A DNA stretch of 64,000 bases. Origin: Fragilaria radians (Eukaryota > Bacillariophyta > Fragilariophyceae > Fragilariales > Fragilariaceae). The notes beneath the pieces are model-generated. The model saw only the letters and a list, made by a program, of their open reading frames with translations, was not told the DNA's origin and made no database searches. Shown piece by piece: positions 1 to 11,427 of this stretch; the first letter of the stretch is position 1, and every line of letters begins with the position of its first letter. The DNA is taken from the NCBI GenBank assembly GCA_900642245.1, contig CAAAJI010000001.1, forward strand, positions 3,722 to 67,721, in the 5' to 3' direction. The translations under genes were made by a program, and so were the position numbers.

Positions 1-115
1 TAACACTATAGGTTGTAAGCAATACAGTCTAGCAATACTACACTAGGTTACTACACTAAGAGATGTGTGGGTGTACTGATGCGGGAGACATCCAATTTAT
101 TGTTAGTACATGTAA
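1..115 (+). repeat. LTR fragment, copy 1 of a four-copy family
   Basis: The first ~115 bases match the segment starting near 50761: both begin TAACACTATAGGTTGTAAGC and share a GATGTGTG-rich stretch, a GGAGACRTCC box and GTTAGTACAT. The same family recurs at 29929 and, inverted, before 50679. No retroelement coding sequence is seen next to this copy, so it is probably a solo or truncated LTR. Where it ends on the right is uncertain because similarity fades after GTTAGTACAT. Confidence 0.6.
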
Positions 116-1159
116 TGTTCCCATCTTTGTAACTGGGAGTTGGTAACCAATGAACAATGATTTGAGTTCCTTAAATCAGGACAACTTGTATTGTTCAAAG
201 TAATGTTTCTTCTTAGGAGTCTATGACATCATTGATGTTGTTTGTTTGATGAAGAACTGAACCGCTTTTAAGAGTCGATCACGCATATTCTCCATATGGC
301 ATTTCCAATATGCTAGTAATAGCGTTTGTCAGTGTTTTTTATGCCACTCAGGAGCCTTGACCGAAGATAGCAAAGTCAGTTGAGAACATTCAACCATTTT
401 AACAATTATTGTACAAAAGTCTTGAGACCCATCTACAAGCTTCACCTCCTCCAATATTTCTGCACACATGTATACCTCTACGGGATTTATTTTAAACCCA
501 TGTCTCTACCTGGTAACTCCAAGAGACAATTGTTTGCAATCAGTGCAGCCTCTGCATTCAAGCTCTTTATCAAGTGCAAGGTGCCTTGGTCCTAGTAGCA
601 GATTCCTTAAGCAGCATCTGGCTCTCAATCTCATAGAAAGGCCTCAATCTCTTGATCCACTACTCAGGGCATTTATTCTTAAAGGTATTGAAATGTCTGC
701 AAAACTTGGAAGCTGTCTTTCCAAGATTTATGGAGAAGTTCAACTTGATTTGTCTTGTTCATATGACTAAAAAAATTTCCTAATTGCCAATCCCCTCTTC
801 CTGATAATTGACTTTGTTGAAGTGCTGGGAGTATAAACCAATCTCTTATCTAACTATTAAAATCAATAAAAAGCAATTGCTGACTTGCTAGCTAGTCACA
901 TCCTGATAGGATGAAAAGAACCAAAGGCAGCAATTTTATTGCACAACAGTAAAGAAAGAAGATTTGACATTTGTTGCATTTAATAGTGACGCGGAATGTT
1001 AGTTACTTGTGTAGACTCCTACAGGATGCTCCAATTTGGTGTTTATGTCGAACATGACGCATAACCTTAACGTAGACTTTAGAAGTATAATCCTTGCCAC
1101 CTGAAATTGTAATATTCGATTTGTGGACAATGATAGCCTCGATTGTCACTTTATTGTAA
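116..1159. other. Spacer, no gene recognised
   Basis: Two short overlapping open frames occur between 380 and 770, but they lack recognisable domains and have the composition of AT-rich noncoding DNA. Nothing else is visible. Confidence 0.5.
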
Positions 1160-3799
1160 ATGTTTCCTTCACTGATCATAAGAGTAAACTTGTATAGAAT
1201 GTATCAACGAATACCATTGTTTGCTCTGTGCCTTGGTATTTTATGGTTGCTTTTGGTATCCGTGCAACAATGCGTTGTGGTGAAGAATGTCAATACAATT
1301 CCTAATTACTCTGCCAAATACAGCAGACTTCTCAAACCACAACTGTCCTTGAAATACAATCGATTCCCTTTCCAGAGGATGGAACGGCCGCCTATATCTC
1401 GAGTTGCTTGTCTGTCGGAAACGTTCAACGAATCATTGTCTCATTCTGGTGCCCTTCTGCGATCATGTAGGTACGAAGATATTTGTTACAGTTTAAAGGA
1501 ACAACGATTATTCCTCTTCCCATCCAGAAATCACTACAAGTTAGTATCTATGGTCCATACATCTATATTTTTATCCTCCATGTCCAAACCTGTCCTTGCA
1601 TCGACAGTTTCTTCCATGATTTCTCAAGATTCCTTCATCAGGCCTCACTATCAGAAACACAAGCAGAGCAATAACTATTATCACATTCACGAGAAGTTCC
1701 AAAATACTGTTTGGATTCCAGTACTTATGTCATGCACGTTTCAATCTGTCTTGTGGGATATTTATCTTCCCATTTTTTCGCTGTTGGAATTATTTGATCT
1801 AAGTTCTAGAGACTTTGGAATTCTTCTTTTGAACGAATGCAATCAAGCCATTCCAAAAATTCGTCAATTTGCAGAAATGATGCAGATGCAAATGCCCCAA
1901 ATAATCTCTCTCCCTGTGGCAGACCAGTTCCTGAATCATACGTATCTCTGTTTCCACCAAGCAGCATCGGGAATGGGAGGATTGGGATTTCAACAAAAAC
2001 GACCTCCTTTTAATTTTTCTAATGAAGAGTTTGTCCCACCAAGACACACTCGTCGGGGGAAGAATATTCAGAATTTTCGAACATACTTGGTGAACCAAGT
2101 TTGGAACTCTTCATCATTGATAAATTCCATGAAACAACCCAAGCAGCTTATGTTAACATATTCCCGACATATATCCAAGAGTGCAATCAGCTCTATATCA
2201 AAAGATCTTATTATAAAAGCTCTCAGGAAGAGCATGACATTAAGAGAACAAGCTGAAACTGTAATCATGAGCAGGGTCTTGTTGCTGTCTTCCATTGAAG
2301 ACAAAACAGTTGCCATTTTTCTTCCCAAAAACTCACATCTTTTGTTGATTGGCCCCCCTAGTGATGACTGGGACTTTTGGACAAATCATGTATCAATTCA
2401 TGTTCACCTTTTGCAAGCTTATGTATCTGGGGCCATCAAATATGTTGTAGATGAAATAATGTACTTTGCTGACATATCAAAGGAACCAGATAATTTACTT
2501 CTTGAAGAAAATGAAGCAATTCCATTTGTCAATAATCATTCTATCATTTTCAGAAATACACCTCCAAAATCTACCAAGATTCATTGTGTTACAGAAAAAT
2601 TATTTCCTAACAATGATGGAGCACAAAATTTTCGCTCTTGTCATTTTGAGAATCTGTGCTTTGACATGAAGGCAAAGCAATTTGTCATTTTTCCTTCACC
2701 AGCATTATCAACGCTCTTAACCAGATTACGACGCTTGGTCAGACATGGAAATTACTTTTCAACTATATCTCAAAGCATGGTCTTGACACCTCAGCCAAAG
2801 TCCATCATGGGACTCAAGTACAAAAAGCTTCAAATATATAATGAAACTGAAGCAATCTCATCATTCTATCAGCTCCATGCCAATTGGATTTCAACTCATA
2901 CTTTCAGTGTCTGTAATCCAGGTAAGTCATGTTTGAAACTATCATCACCTTACTTGTTAACATATCAACTAATAATATACTATTAAGGCCATATACTTTG
3001 GGATCTTTGGTTACCAGTGTTTACAATACTTGATATGTTTGGGACAAGTAAATATCCACTGCTTGTGACTCACTATCCATCAAAGAAAAAGTGCATCTTG
3101 AAGATTCGCAAGGACATGGAGGTCCTTCTTGGAATCTCAGATGGAATTGTACTCAATGAAATAATTGAAATCCCTGATCCAAAATCAAATTATATTTGTG
3201 CTGACTATAGTGCTGGTGGTTTTGGTTGGCTAAGTGACCATGGCTTTGGAAGTCATGGTTGGGTAGATGCAGAAATGCAATATCCAGTGAACTATATCAG
3301 AGGACCAGAGTTGCGTCAGTCCCAATTGTTTTTTCTCAAGAATATTGGCATATCTGATATTAGAGAAATAGAACCTCCAATCAACATTCTGTTTTCAAGG
3401 AACTCTTCCAGAGATGCCAGAAGATGTGTTGATTTTAGTGCACAAATAGAAGTAGCCAAGAGGCTGTCTTCAAGTAGTAATAGAATCAAGGTTCAAGCTG
3501 TGAATTTTGTGAATGATACATTAAAAGATCAATTGAAAATTGTATCAAAAGCCTCAATTTTCATAACTGCAGCAGGTGGAGGCTCATTCCCAGCATTCTT
3601 TCTCCCTTTTGGGGCAACGTTGATTATATATGGAGATCGCAATATGCATCTTGATAGTGATCTGTATAATAACTTTGGACAGTTTCAGGTTCATTGGATG
3701 TCACTGAGCAGCATGAATGAGGATTTGACATTGTTTTTGCACCTTCTCATGGATGAGATTGCATTTCTATTATCAAAGAGTCTTCATCACAATTCTTGA
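1160..3799 (+). CDS. GT61-like membrane glycosyltransferase with two tandem domains
   Basis: Two exons join across a 66-bp intron (2922-2987, GTAAGT donor, CTAAT branch-like site, TTAAG acceptor). The split Gly codon keeps the frame and gives about 857 residues. Residues 14-41 form a hydrophobic signal anchor, so this is probably a type II Golgi or ER enzyme; Met14 is an equally good start. The C-terminal half resembles GT61 (DUF563) transferases: WDLWLPVF near 595, an acidic/Gly-rich loop, ILFSRNSSRDARR, then DQLKIVSKASIF, AAGGGS and FFLPFGATLIIYGD. The first half repeats the plan: YEDICYSLKEQRLFLFPS (105-122) matches FENLCFDMKAKQFVIFPS (496-513), and LWDIYLPIFSLLELF (198-212) matches LWDLWLPVFTILDMF. 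The first copy lacks the AAGGGS-type loop and is probably inactive. The family call is by eye; acceptor and donor are unknown. Confidence 0.7.
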
Positions 3800-4999
3800 A
3801 AAGTGTTGTCTAAGTAATGAATCTATCACATTCTTACAACAAGTTTGTGACAGAATAATTGAGTACAAGGACAGAATTCAAGTAATACAAAATGAGTGAG
3901 GAGTTGACAGTGCATGGTGCCTCTCAAGAATGTATTGAGAATCCCTATGATGAAATAGGATAGTTTCCAATCCTTTCCCTCAACTTTACAGCTCACTGAA
4001 TGACAAGGTTCAACATTTGAGAAATGGGATCTGGGTTTTTGGCCTCAAATGCACTATTACTTTCTTAGTATACTTCTTTAGATAATACAGAGGAGGTCTT
4101 TAAATGTAACAATTGGTGACAGAAACTATGTTTCAGTATGTTAAGACATTGAATGATATGGGTAATCTTTAAAATGAAGGTAAGGTAGCTCAAATGCTGG
4201 TGTCAGATATATTGCATCTATGTCCTTTTGTAGTCACATGGTAATGATTTTTCATGCCTTGGAACCATTTTTGAATAGAATAGAATGACTAATTTGTCTG
4301 GCTTAAGGTCCATTGTTGCTTTTTGCTCTGCCTGCTCCTTGCACAATAGACTCATTTAAGCCAAATGGAGCATACAGTGAAGTATATCTCATTGACATTT
4401 ACAACTTGTTAAGGATAAAGTTGCGTTGCTTTCATCAGATTGTTTAGCAGCCCAAAGAAAAAGGCCGGTGTATAGCCATAAGGAAAGCTATCTACCAAAG
4501 GCAAAACAAAAAAGAAACGAAGTTATCAATCATTGCTTTTTGTACAATAACCTCTTGGTCACTGGGTTGGTCTACTATGTAGTTAACCTTAGGTAATTTT
4601 GAAACAATTAACTTTTTAAATAATATTCTTTTTACGGCGTATGTGGTTTATGCTCATGACATACCATTTTCTTTCCTGAGATTGGTTCCATTACCAAGGT
4701 TTAATCACCTAAAACATTTTCTAGTCAATTGGCTGAGTATTCTTTGGATTGGGATGATGATAACAATGTTAAGTTTTCCTAGACTTTCTAATGAACTTTC
4801 CAATTTCTTGATTAAAATGGAGGGCTTTTTGTGGGTTTGTCATTCACTTCCTTGTTTTGGTTTGGTTGAGTTTAATGCTGACGTAGTTACACAGCGAATA
4901 TCGAAGAGTGAAACTTGACTTACGGACAGTACGATACTTTTTACTGTTCAACTTTATCGAAGGAAAATAAAAGAAAAAGACGCAACAACGCCTGTAGTT
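3800..4999. other. Spacer, no gene recognised
   Basis: AT-rich sequence. A 91-codon open frame at 4643-4918 has no domain, no coding-like composition and ends just before the next gene; I do not regard it as a gene. Confidence 0.5.
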
Positions 5000-6049
5000 A
5001 TGTCATCGAGAACGCCAAATAATAGTAATGGTAGAAATAATGACAATGATCAGACGCAACTAAAAGATTACCTTCGAAGTCATGCAATGTATCGTCCATC
5101 CATTTATCAATATCGTTGTTACGGCGCGTTTGAGACGAAACTGCCACCTTCTGCGTCCGACGGAAAAATTTCCCCTTTCCCATCCCCTTTGTCTTCCGCT
5201 ACCACTGCTACTACATCCACTGCTACTGCTACGAATGAAAATGCAGCTATCAGTCAAAATGAACCAAATTCGTTCCCCAAAGGAACATGTTATGGTTTAC
5301 AATCCAAGTGGGTACATTTGATGGATTTGGATGAATCTTATCTGCGTCATTTGAAATTATCGCCGTCATCATCATCATCGCAATCACCGTCATCGTCATC
5401 GTGGTCTCCCCTACCACGTACACTTGTGGGAACGGCAGATCGCACGACGTTTTCATCCTTGGGAACTACCGTTGTGAATGTCTTGACTGTCCGTCCAGGA
5501 CCTACAAAACCGGATGTAGTTTTGGGTCTTGAATGTCAAACAACATTTGGATTAAGTGCTCAAGAATCCATTCAAGGAAATCAGGGGACAAGAACTTCCA
5601 AGTTCCGTATCGGTCCTATCCAAGCCGTTTTAGAAAAAAGATTTGAAATACATTCAGAATTCGCCAAGAATCATCATCGTCCACCTCAGGGACTATTCTC
5701 TCCACCTTCCAATCGAAAGAGAGACGGCGAGGACACCGAAAAGGTGAGTAAACCATTGACGGATGAAAGTAAAAGAAAAAGCTTAAGCGAAACGACAATC
5801 TTCCATTTTGGGAAAGGGATGTTCCTAAGTTCGAAACGGATTTTTCAGGCTATGAAATCCAATTCTATGATATGTTTAGACACGTTGAAGGATGATTTCC
5901 CAAGGCGTTGGTGGAAGGCTAGTTGTCGAATTGTCAATCAATTTGATACGACTGCCAATAGGACTTTGGAATTTGCGAAGGATGTTTATGGTTTTTGGAC
6001 ACGAGACGACGACGATGATGATAATGATGATGATGATGGGATGTTTTAG
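5000..6049 (+). CDS. Unknown Ser- and Asp-rich protein
   Basis: I do not recognise this 349-residue protein. The start ATG follows an A-rich leader. Order: polar Asn-rich N-terminus; a more conserved-looking block (LRSHAMYRPSIYQYRCYGAF); a Ser/Thr/Ala spacer; a Ser run coded by TCA/TCG repeats near residues 122-136; a block with TVVNVLTVRPGP and DVVLGLECQTTFGLS; then a basic, amphipathic C-terminal block (FHFGKGMFLSS through RRWWKASCRIVNQF) ending WTR plus an Asp/Asn run and GMF. No signal peptide or clear membrane segment is seen. The alternation of ordered blocks with low-complexity linkers and the sustained open frame support a real gene. The acidic tail comes from a GAC/GAT repeat and may vary in length between strains. 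Confidence 0.6.
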   Translation: MSSRTPNNSNGRNNDNDQTQLKDYLRSHAMYRPSIYQYRCYGAFETKLPPSASDGKISPFPSPLSSATTATTSTATATNENAAISQNEPNSFPKGTCYGLQSKWVHLMDLDESYLRHLKLSPSSSSSQSPSSSSWSPLPRTLVGTADRTTFSSLGTTVVNVLTVRPGPTKPDVVLGLECQTTFGLSAQESIQGNQGTRTSKFRIGPIQAVLEKRFEIHSEFAKNHHRPPQGLFSPPSNRKRDGEDTEKVSKPLTDESKRKSLSETTIFHFGKGMFLSSKRIFQAMKSNSMICLDTLKDDFPRRWWKASCRIVNQFDTTANRTLEFAKDVYGFWTRDDDDDDNDDDDGMF

Positions 6050-6346
6050 AAACAAAAAACTGAATGTGAAACACACATGTTGTCTCAACTACATTCCCTC
6101 CCTCGAGAGACCAAGATGAGAATGATAATACTTCAGTAGAATTTAGGCAAAGTATAAAATATTTTCATAGTGTATAAACACATTTAGAATCGTAAGTCCT
6201 CCTGACAAGAATGTTTCTAAGGAACAAACATATTCTCTGGAGTACCTAATTTAAAAGAATGAATTATCGTAATAATAAAAATGTAGGTTTAGTAAACTAT
6301 AGATTGATAGTTTTTCATTCCATCCCCACCCCCATATTCATTACTA

Positions 6347-8461
6347 CTACTCCTTATTCCAATCAAACATTGCTGCATGACCAAGTAAATTGGAAATCGA
6401 TCCCCAGTCCTTTAGCCTATAAACAGCCTTACTATTTCCCTGGATTTCCGTTCGTAAAACATCCGTTGCTAACATCCGATCCACCGGTCCCATTTCTGCT
6501 TCATATCGCTGTATTGGATTGAATTGAAACATCCCAGTCGTTTGCGACTCGAAATAAAATCCCACAAGTTCCTTCCCTCTAGAATATGCCGGAAATCCTG
6601 CATACTCACCAGTATGGATCGATTGGTAGTTTTTAGCCAAGACGTAAAACACTTCCGATTCAAATGCATGCAAATGTGACGGAGATGTAGGCAAGTGAGG
6701 GATTGGAATCTCCACTGGAAGAGGAGGCGGATTACCAATCGAATGTGAGGTATCTGAATAGTGTGATCGGCGAGTATTGTTTTGCATACCAGGGCGTGAA
6801 TAAGATGGCATAGTATATCCCATCCCTGAGTTCATCATTGGCTGCTGTGGTTGTTGTGGATGTGTGCCTGGAAAAATTCCAATTTGGGGTCCGGTGGTCG
6901 CATCGTGTGGTATCCTACTTGAATCATTGGCCGCAAGATTACGAGCAACCATGGTGTGGTGTGTCGTAGCATATGGAGGAGGTGAAGTGTGATGTGGGTA
7001 GAGAGGATGATAAGGATGCTGATTATTATAATGATGTTGTTGAGCATGATAAGCATCATCGTAATTCAAGCGGGATATTGAAGGAGGCTGAGCTGGTAAA
7101 GAATCTGAAGGATTGCGATTTAAGGCTTCCACCAATACCATTAATTGTTCCCTAGTCGTATCAGAATACATTCCCACAATCCGAGATATTACAGCATCTG
7201 GTCGGGGAATGTTATGATATGGCCTATTGTAGTCGGGATTTCCATCTGGACCTTGATGATAGCCTAGAACTTGCCACTGCAGTGAAGCAACACCGTTCAA
7301 GACTTCTTCTGTCCATTGAATGACCCCCCGCAATGCTTCACCAAGTTTGGTTGCATCGCGAATCGGTGTTGCGGGTGGAACTCCGGGATCAGAATCAGTA
7401 GGATCTTCACCTGTTGCAGTACTTGTCGGTTTGGACGACGACCGACGATCCGGTGTGCCAGCGTTGTTCTCGAGTCGATCATAATGGGAGGAACGTTGAC
7501 GCTTGTTTCGCTTCGAACGAACACTAACTGAGGGTGAAAAGCCTGGTGCCACATCTTGAAAACATCCAGCATGATGAATGGGGGCAACCTCAATCATGAA
7601 ATCTTGTCCCTGATGATTTTTGGATACATCCTCAATACGGAACCGCAAGGATGCGGAGCCTGTACTTTCATGTATAACTTCCTTCCCTGCTCCGATGCTA
7701 CGCAATATGTCTTGTTTCATAACTTTAAGCGGTGAGTGCCCATCATTGTAGTAATACAAGGCAAGTTCCAAGGGGATACGATCGCCACTTTTGATTTTAC
7801 CATCTCGATCACATAAGGAAGCCATCAATGTCATTGATTTATCTCTTCCTCCCTCATCCTTGTACCATATACGTTCCCAATCTAGACCAATGTCAACTTT
7901 CAATTTGTAGTTAACAAGCGTGATGGGCATTGTATGTATTGTATCATGACCAGCGATCAAGGATGATGGTTGATCCTGAATATTCTTTGGCAAGAGTTGA
8001 AGACAATACGATAGATTTTCCTTCCTGGGAATGTCATCTTTTCGAATGTGACATCGAACCTTTTGCTTTCTTCGAGGTGGTGTCCCGTGAATACGAAAGG
8101 ATATCACGGATGGTTGAGCCGTTAGTGATAATCCATCTTCTTGGTAGGGCTTGACGAGTAGTGATTCTCGTTGAGGCTCACTATCTTTCTTCGATTGAGA
8201 ACTTTCCTTTACTTCATTATAACTACAAAGTATGACAGCATATTCTTTCATTTCTTCGGCAACGTTTATAAATTCATCCGAAGGCGCTTCCATGGATGTC
8301 GATGAGATCACATCCAAACCAAATTCGACATCAAACCATTCTTCGGAGAAAACATGTTGTGGAGGTTGTTTCCGAACAATAAGATTAATCCTATTTGTTA
8401 TAGTCACTTGTTTTTCCGTCATGGAAAGAGTTGAGCAGTTGTTCGTTCGCCGTTGCTGCAA
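6347..8461 (-). CDS. Unknown 704-residue protein, possible nuclear regulator
   Basis: An uninterrupted 704-codon frame. Residues ~160-300 look like a folded beta-rich domain (VNYKLKVDIGLDWERIWYKD, then LMASLCDRDG, IPLELALYYYNDG, and ASLRFRIEDVSKNHQGQDF). Next comes a basic KRNKRQR segment that could be a nuclear localisation signal, a Ser/Thr/Pro linker, a short helical block (LGEALRGVIQWTEEVL), a long Gln/His/Pro/Asn-rich region (~480-590) typical of disordered transcription-related proteins, and a compact C-terminal block (HAFESEVFYVLAKNY to AMFDWNKE). The LRFRI...SKNHQGQ.F..EV pattern reminds me of Rel/STAT-like Ig domains, but this is only an impression. An internal Met at residue 14 is an alternative start. 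Confidence 0.65.
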   Translation of the reverse strand: MQQRRTNNCSTLSMTEKQVTITNRINLIVRKQPPQHVFSEEWFDVEFGLDVISSTSMEAPSDEFINVAEEMKEYAVILCSYNEVKESSQSKKDSEPQRESLLVKPYQEDGLSLTAQPSVISFRIHGTPPRRKQKVRCHIRKDDIPRKENLSYCLQLLPKNIQDQPSSLIAGHDTIHTMPITLVNYKLKVDIGLDWERIWYKDEGGRDKSMTLMASLCDRDGKIKSGDRIPLELALYYYNDGHSPLKVMKQDILRSIGAGKEVIHESTGSASLRFRIEDVSKNHQGQDFMIEVAPIHHAGCFQDVAPGFSPSVSVRSKRNKRQRSSHYDRLENNAGTPDRRSSSKPTSTATGEDPTDSDPGVPPATPIRDATKLGEALRGVIQWTEEVLNGVASLQWQVLGYHQGPDGNPDYNRPYHNIPRPDAVISRIVGMYSDTTREQLMVLVEALNRNPSDSLPAQPPSISRLNYDDAYHAQQHHYNNQHPYHPLYPHHTSPPPYATTHHTMVARNLAANDSSRIPHDATTGPQIGIFPGTHPQQPQQPMMNSGMGYTMPSYSRPGMQNNTRRSHYSDTSHSIGNPPPLPVEIPIPHLPTSPSHLHAFESEVFYVLAKNYQSIHTGEYAGFPAYSRGKELVGFYFESQTTGMFQFNPIQRYEAEMGPVDRMLATDVLRTEIQGNSKAVYRLKDWGSISNLLGHAAMFDWNKE

Positions 8462-10761
8462 CTTTTCTCTGGCGATCTCTCAGTAACAATTGATTGTTTG
8501 TACTTCTTATAATGACAACGACAATGTGAATAGATGTTGTTGATAGTGATGTTTGGTATTCTCAAGTACCAGCATTAGTTTTCAAACAGCAATATCAACA
8601 ACAAAGGGACAGGTGATTATTCGCGTCTTGTGCCGATTCCGATTCCACTTTTCGTCCTTAGTCCAATGTGTCCAACTGATTCCAAGGGATGTATGTTTCA
8701 GGAAATATCAATAACGATGATAGGATACACGGTCTCCCGTCGTTACCATGATCAACACTTGAACGTCGTGGTAAGAGTTTTTCGATTGATAGTTGTTGCT
8801 TACTCAAGGAAAAAAAGTTGAAAAAAAACGTTGGTTTTTGAATCTAGTATGTTTCTAATTTTTGGGGGCAACGAGCAAATACACTATACTAACAGTGAGT
8901 GCTATCCTTTAAACTTGGCGATAGTACAATAACGTCCCCGAATTTGAATGTTTCCATACGAATCAAGGGGTGGTGTGGGAGCTACCATACCACATATAAT
9001 ACTGAAAATTTTTCGAAAGCTAAATAAATAATTGGCAATCCTAAAAAAATATAGTGAGTTTGCGCCAAATCTGTGCCTTGGAACGATGGCAGTATAAAGA
9101 ATACTAGGGTAGTGATAGTAACTGTTACAGTCGTTGTCATTACATGGGTCAATTACAATATCAATATTAACATAGTTTAAATCAAATGGAATTCATTAAA
9201 AATGCAATCCTTATTTTTGCCTCTTGCTTCCCGAATGACGATTGATTGGTAAAGTGGACTTCAACAATTTATTTGGATTACTACAAAACGTAGTTTGAAT
9301 TTTAAAGAATCCCATGATTATGAATCCCATCAATTCACACGTGGTTTGAAATAAATCTTATCAAGGTGCTTGAGCGAGTTGAATGTACCCGAAAATTTTT
9401 ATACGCAAGACTTTTTAAATATTCTTCTAATAAGCAAATTGCATACTGAATCAGTGAACCTTACACAGATGGAACCTACCAATACATCGACTTTTAATAA
9501 AGCCCACCTTTCATACCTCGAACGTATATACAGCTAATTATTCCATACATACAACGGCAGCAAAGGTTATGGACATGTGAGCGTTTAGATAGTTTGCAGC
9601 TTCAACCGACTGATTCTTCAACTTACATTAAAGTGATTGAGTACGCTTCCTTGCCATCTAGATAGTTACATAAAGAGAAAGAATGAAGCGTGTAAACATG
9701 TCCATATATCATATCTTAAAGAAAGCAAGTTTGTAGAATAGGAAGTGCTTATAAGACTCATGTATGGTGAGTTCTAGCATGGCACTTTGGATAACTGAAA
9801 CTCCGTAAAAGAAAGATACCACAATTCACTAGAAGAAACGGAGCGACAGAAACTAGATGGATAAAGCAAGATTTACCTGACGAAGGAAACATTGTCTTTC
9901 AAAGAGTGAATTTCTTTTATGCATCTCTTGGAATAGTTCTGCATAGATCCTCCTTCACATTGCGCTCTCGCCAATTACCTTTAAGCCGTGATTTTCCGGG
10001 CATCAATTCCACAAAACAATGCTCTTGAGGTCTAGCTATACCCTATTCAGGATGTCATCTATAGGTATCCTTCTCGTACATCTCAAGCACCTTACTTTGT
10101 ATGTCAGCCGACGCTTGATGCTAAGTTGAAGTTAACCTTTAACGCGGGAGGGATAGAATCATATTGGTTACGAGCTTTGGCGCGCTACAATAGTAAAGCT
10201 GTAATGTTATTACAGCCAAATATTAAAGTTATAATTGGTATCACAACAATTAACGCATCTAGATGGCGAAAGTTAAGCATGGAAGGAGCGCCTGTCCGGC
10301 TGCACTTTAGAATGTTCTTTCCTTTCTAAAGTTTAAAAGTTCTACATCGAGCGACACTCGGTATCGGCTCATCTTGTTCAGTCGCGATTAAACAGTCGAC
10401 TTAGACATGTATAGTCATTTTATCTATGCATAAGACATCTGCGTTTACTTAACCAAAATTTAAGCGTTCAATCTTCAATCTTGGGACCGCTTATTCAAGT
10501 TGTACTTTCCTTCAAACGTTTCCAGCCACAGAAATCCCATAGCATACCAAATAAATTGGGATTATCTCTTCGGAATATTTGCGATCGTGAACTCGGAGAA
10601 ACAAAAGAGAAGCCCGGTTCGTGCTATATTTTTTCCTTAGAATTCCAGGGTTCGGCTGGGACTTTCTTCAACATTGCAACACTACCAAGGATGTAACTGC
10701 GGTTCTCATTGTACTCATTCGCTAACATCCATAAATTGTTGTCACTGTCGAATTCCAAACA
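8462..10761. other. Spacer, no gene recognised
   Basis: Scattered frames of 60-71 codons (for example 8630-8821, 10126-10329, 10481-10696) show no domain. No tRNA cloverleaf and no recognisable transposon were found by eye. It may hold the promoter of the gene at 10762. Confidence 0.45.
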
Positions 10762-11427
10762 ATGAAAAGCACAGAAGACGAAGTACTTCTCGAACCCTTT
10801 CCCGTTCGTGGTAGAAGGTCTTGTTTACCAACAATTGACATACATGTGTGCCCACTTCTGTCACGACGAGTCCATGATTGTCACCAGCGCCTTCGTAGAA
10901 GTAGTACCGTAATCAAGCCACTTTCCAACATAAGCGCATCATGTATGCAATACGCAGAAAATGACCATAAAGCTTACCTGCAAGATGAGTCCGAATATAG
11001 TTTAGGTGATCAAGAGTTAGGCTTGCTCGACACCACAACTACACCATCACGGTACGATCCAATTTCGCTTGCCAGCGTTGCCGGAGATACTATAGAATTT
11101 AGAAAGCTGAAGGAAGAACTCCGAAGTCTTAATGTCATAACTGGTATGGGGGCGCAACAAGCCTTGTCAGAAATTCTCGAGAGGAGAAGGAAGAGTGTCG
11201 ATGCAAGGCACAGAGATGACAAAGAGTTAAGCAGTATCAAATGTTTCGATTCCTATGTTCCCAGACATAGACCATCCTCGGTATCGCTTCGTCGTATCTG
11301 GAATGCTAATGGTAGTATGAGCTGTCGCGGGATCGTATCCGCACATTCACGGAATAATGACATGCCCAAAGTCGAGGAAAACAAACGAGTATGCGAAAGC
11401 ATGAGAAACCTACCCTTGGACAGATAG
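10762..11427 (+). CDS. Small-protein family, member A
   Basis: A 221-residue protein of unknown function. It shares a ~45-residue block with the frames at 15744 and 19360: DPISLASVAGDTIEFRKL, then KEELR, a variable loop, MGAQQALSEIL and a basic end with VDAR. Near the N-terminus LLEPFPVRGRR resembles LLEHFPIRQKK of member C, so the common layout is an N-terminal LLxxFPxR motif, a variable spacer and the conserved block. Member A alone has a ~70-residue C-terminal extension rich in Arg, Ser and Asn. The block looks like two amphipathic helices. No signal peptide or membrane segment is visible. The start is chosen because the first ATG precedes the shared LLExFP motif. Function unknown. Confidence 0.65.
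   Translation: MKSTEDEVLLEPFPVRGRRSCLPTIDIHVCPLLSRRVHDCHQRLRRSSTVIKPLSNISASCMQYAENDHKAYLQDESEYSLGDQELGLLDTTTTPSRYDPISLASVAGDTIEFRKLKEELRSLNVITGMGAQQALSEILERRRKSVDARHRDDKELSSIKCFDSYVPRHRPSSVSLRRIWNANGSMSCRGIVSAHSRNNDMPKVEENKRVCESMRNLPLDR

Noticed and set aside
4643..4918. 91-codon plus frame before the gene at 5000
   Set aside because: Hydrophobic by AT-rich composition, no domain, no splice link to the following gene.
10762..11427. Similarity of the FRKLKEDLR...L block to bacterial DUF1244-type FRxLxxHLxxR motifs
   Set aside because: Only the helix pattern agrees; the diagnostic Asp-Val-Gln-Asn and Cys residues of that family are absent.
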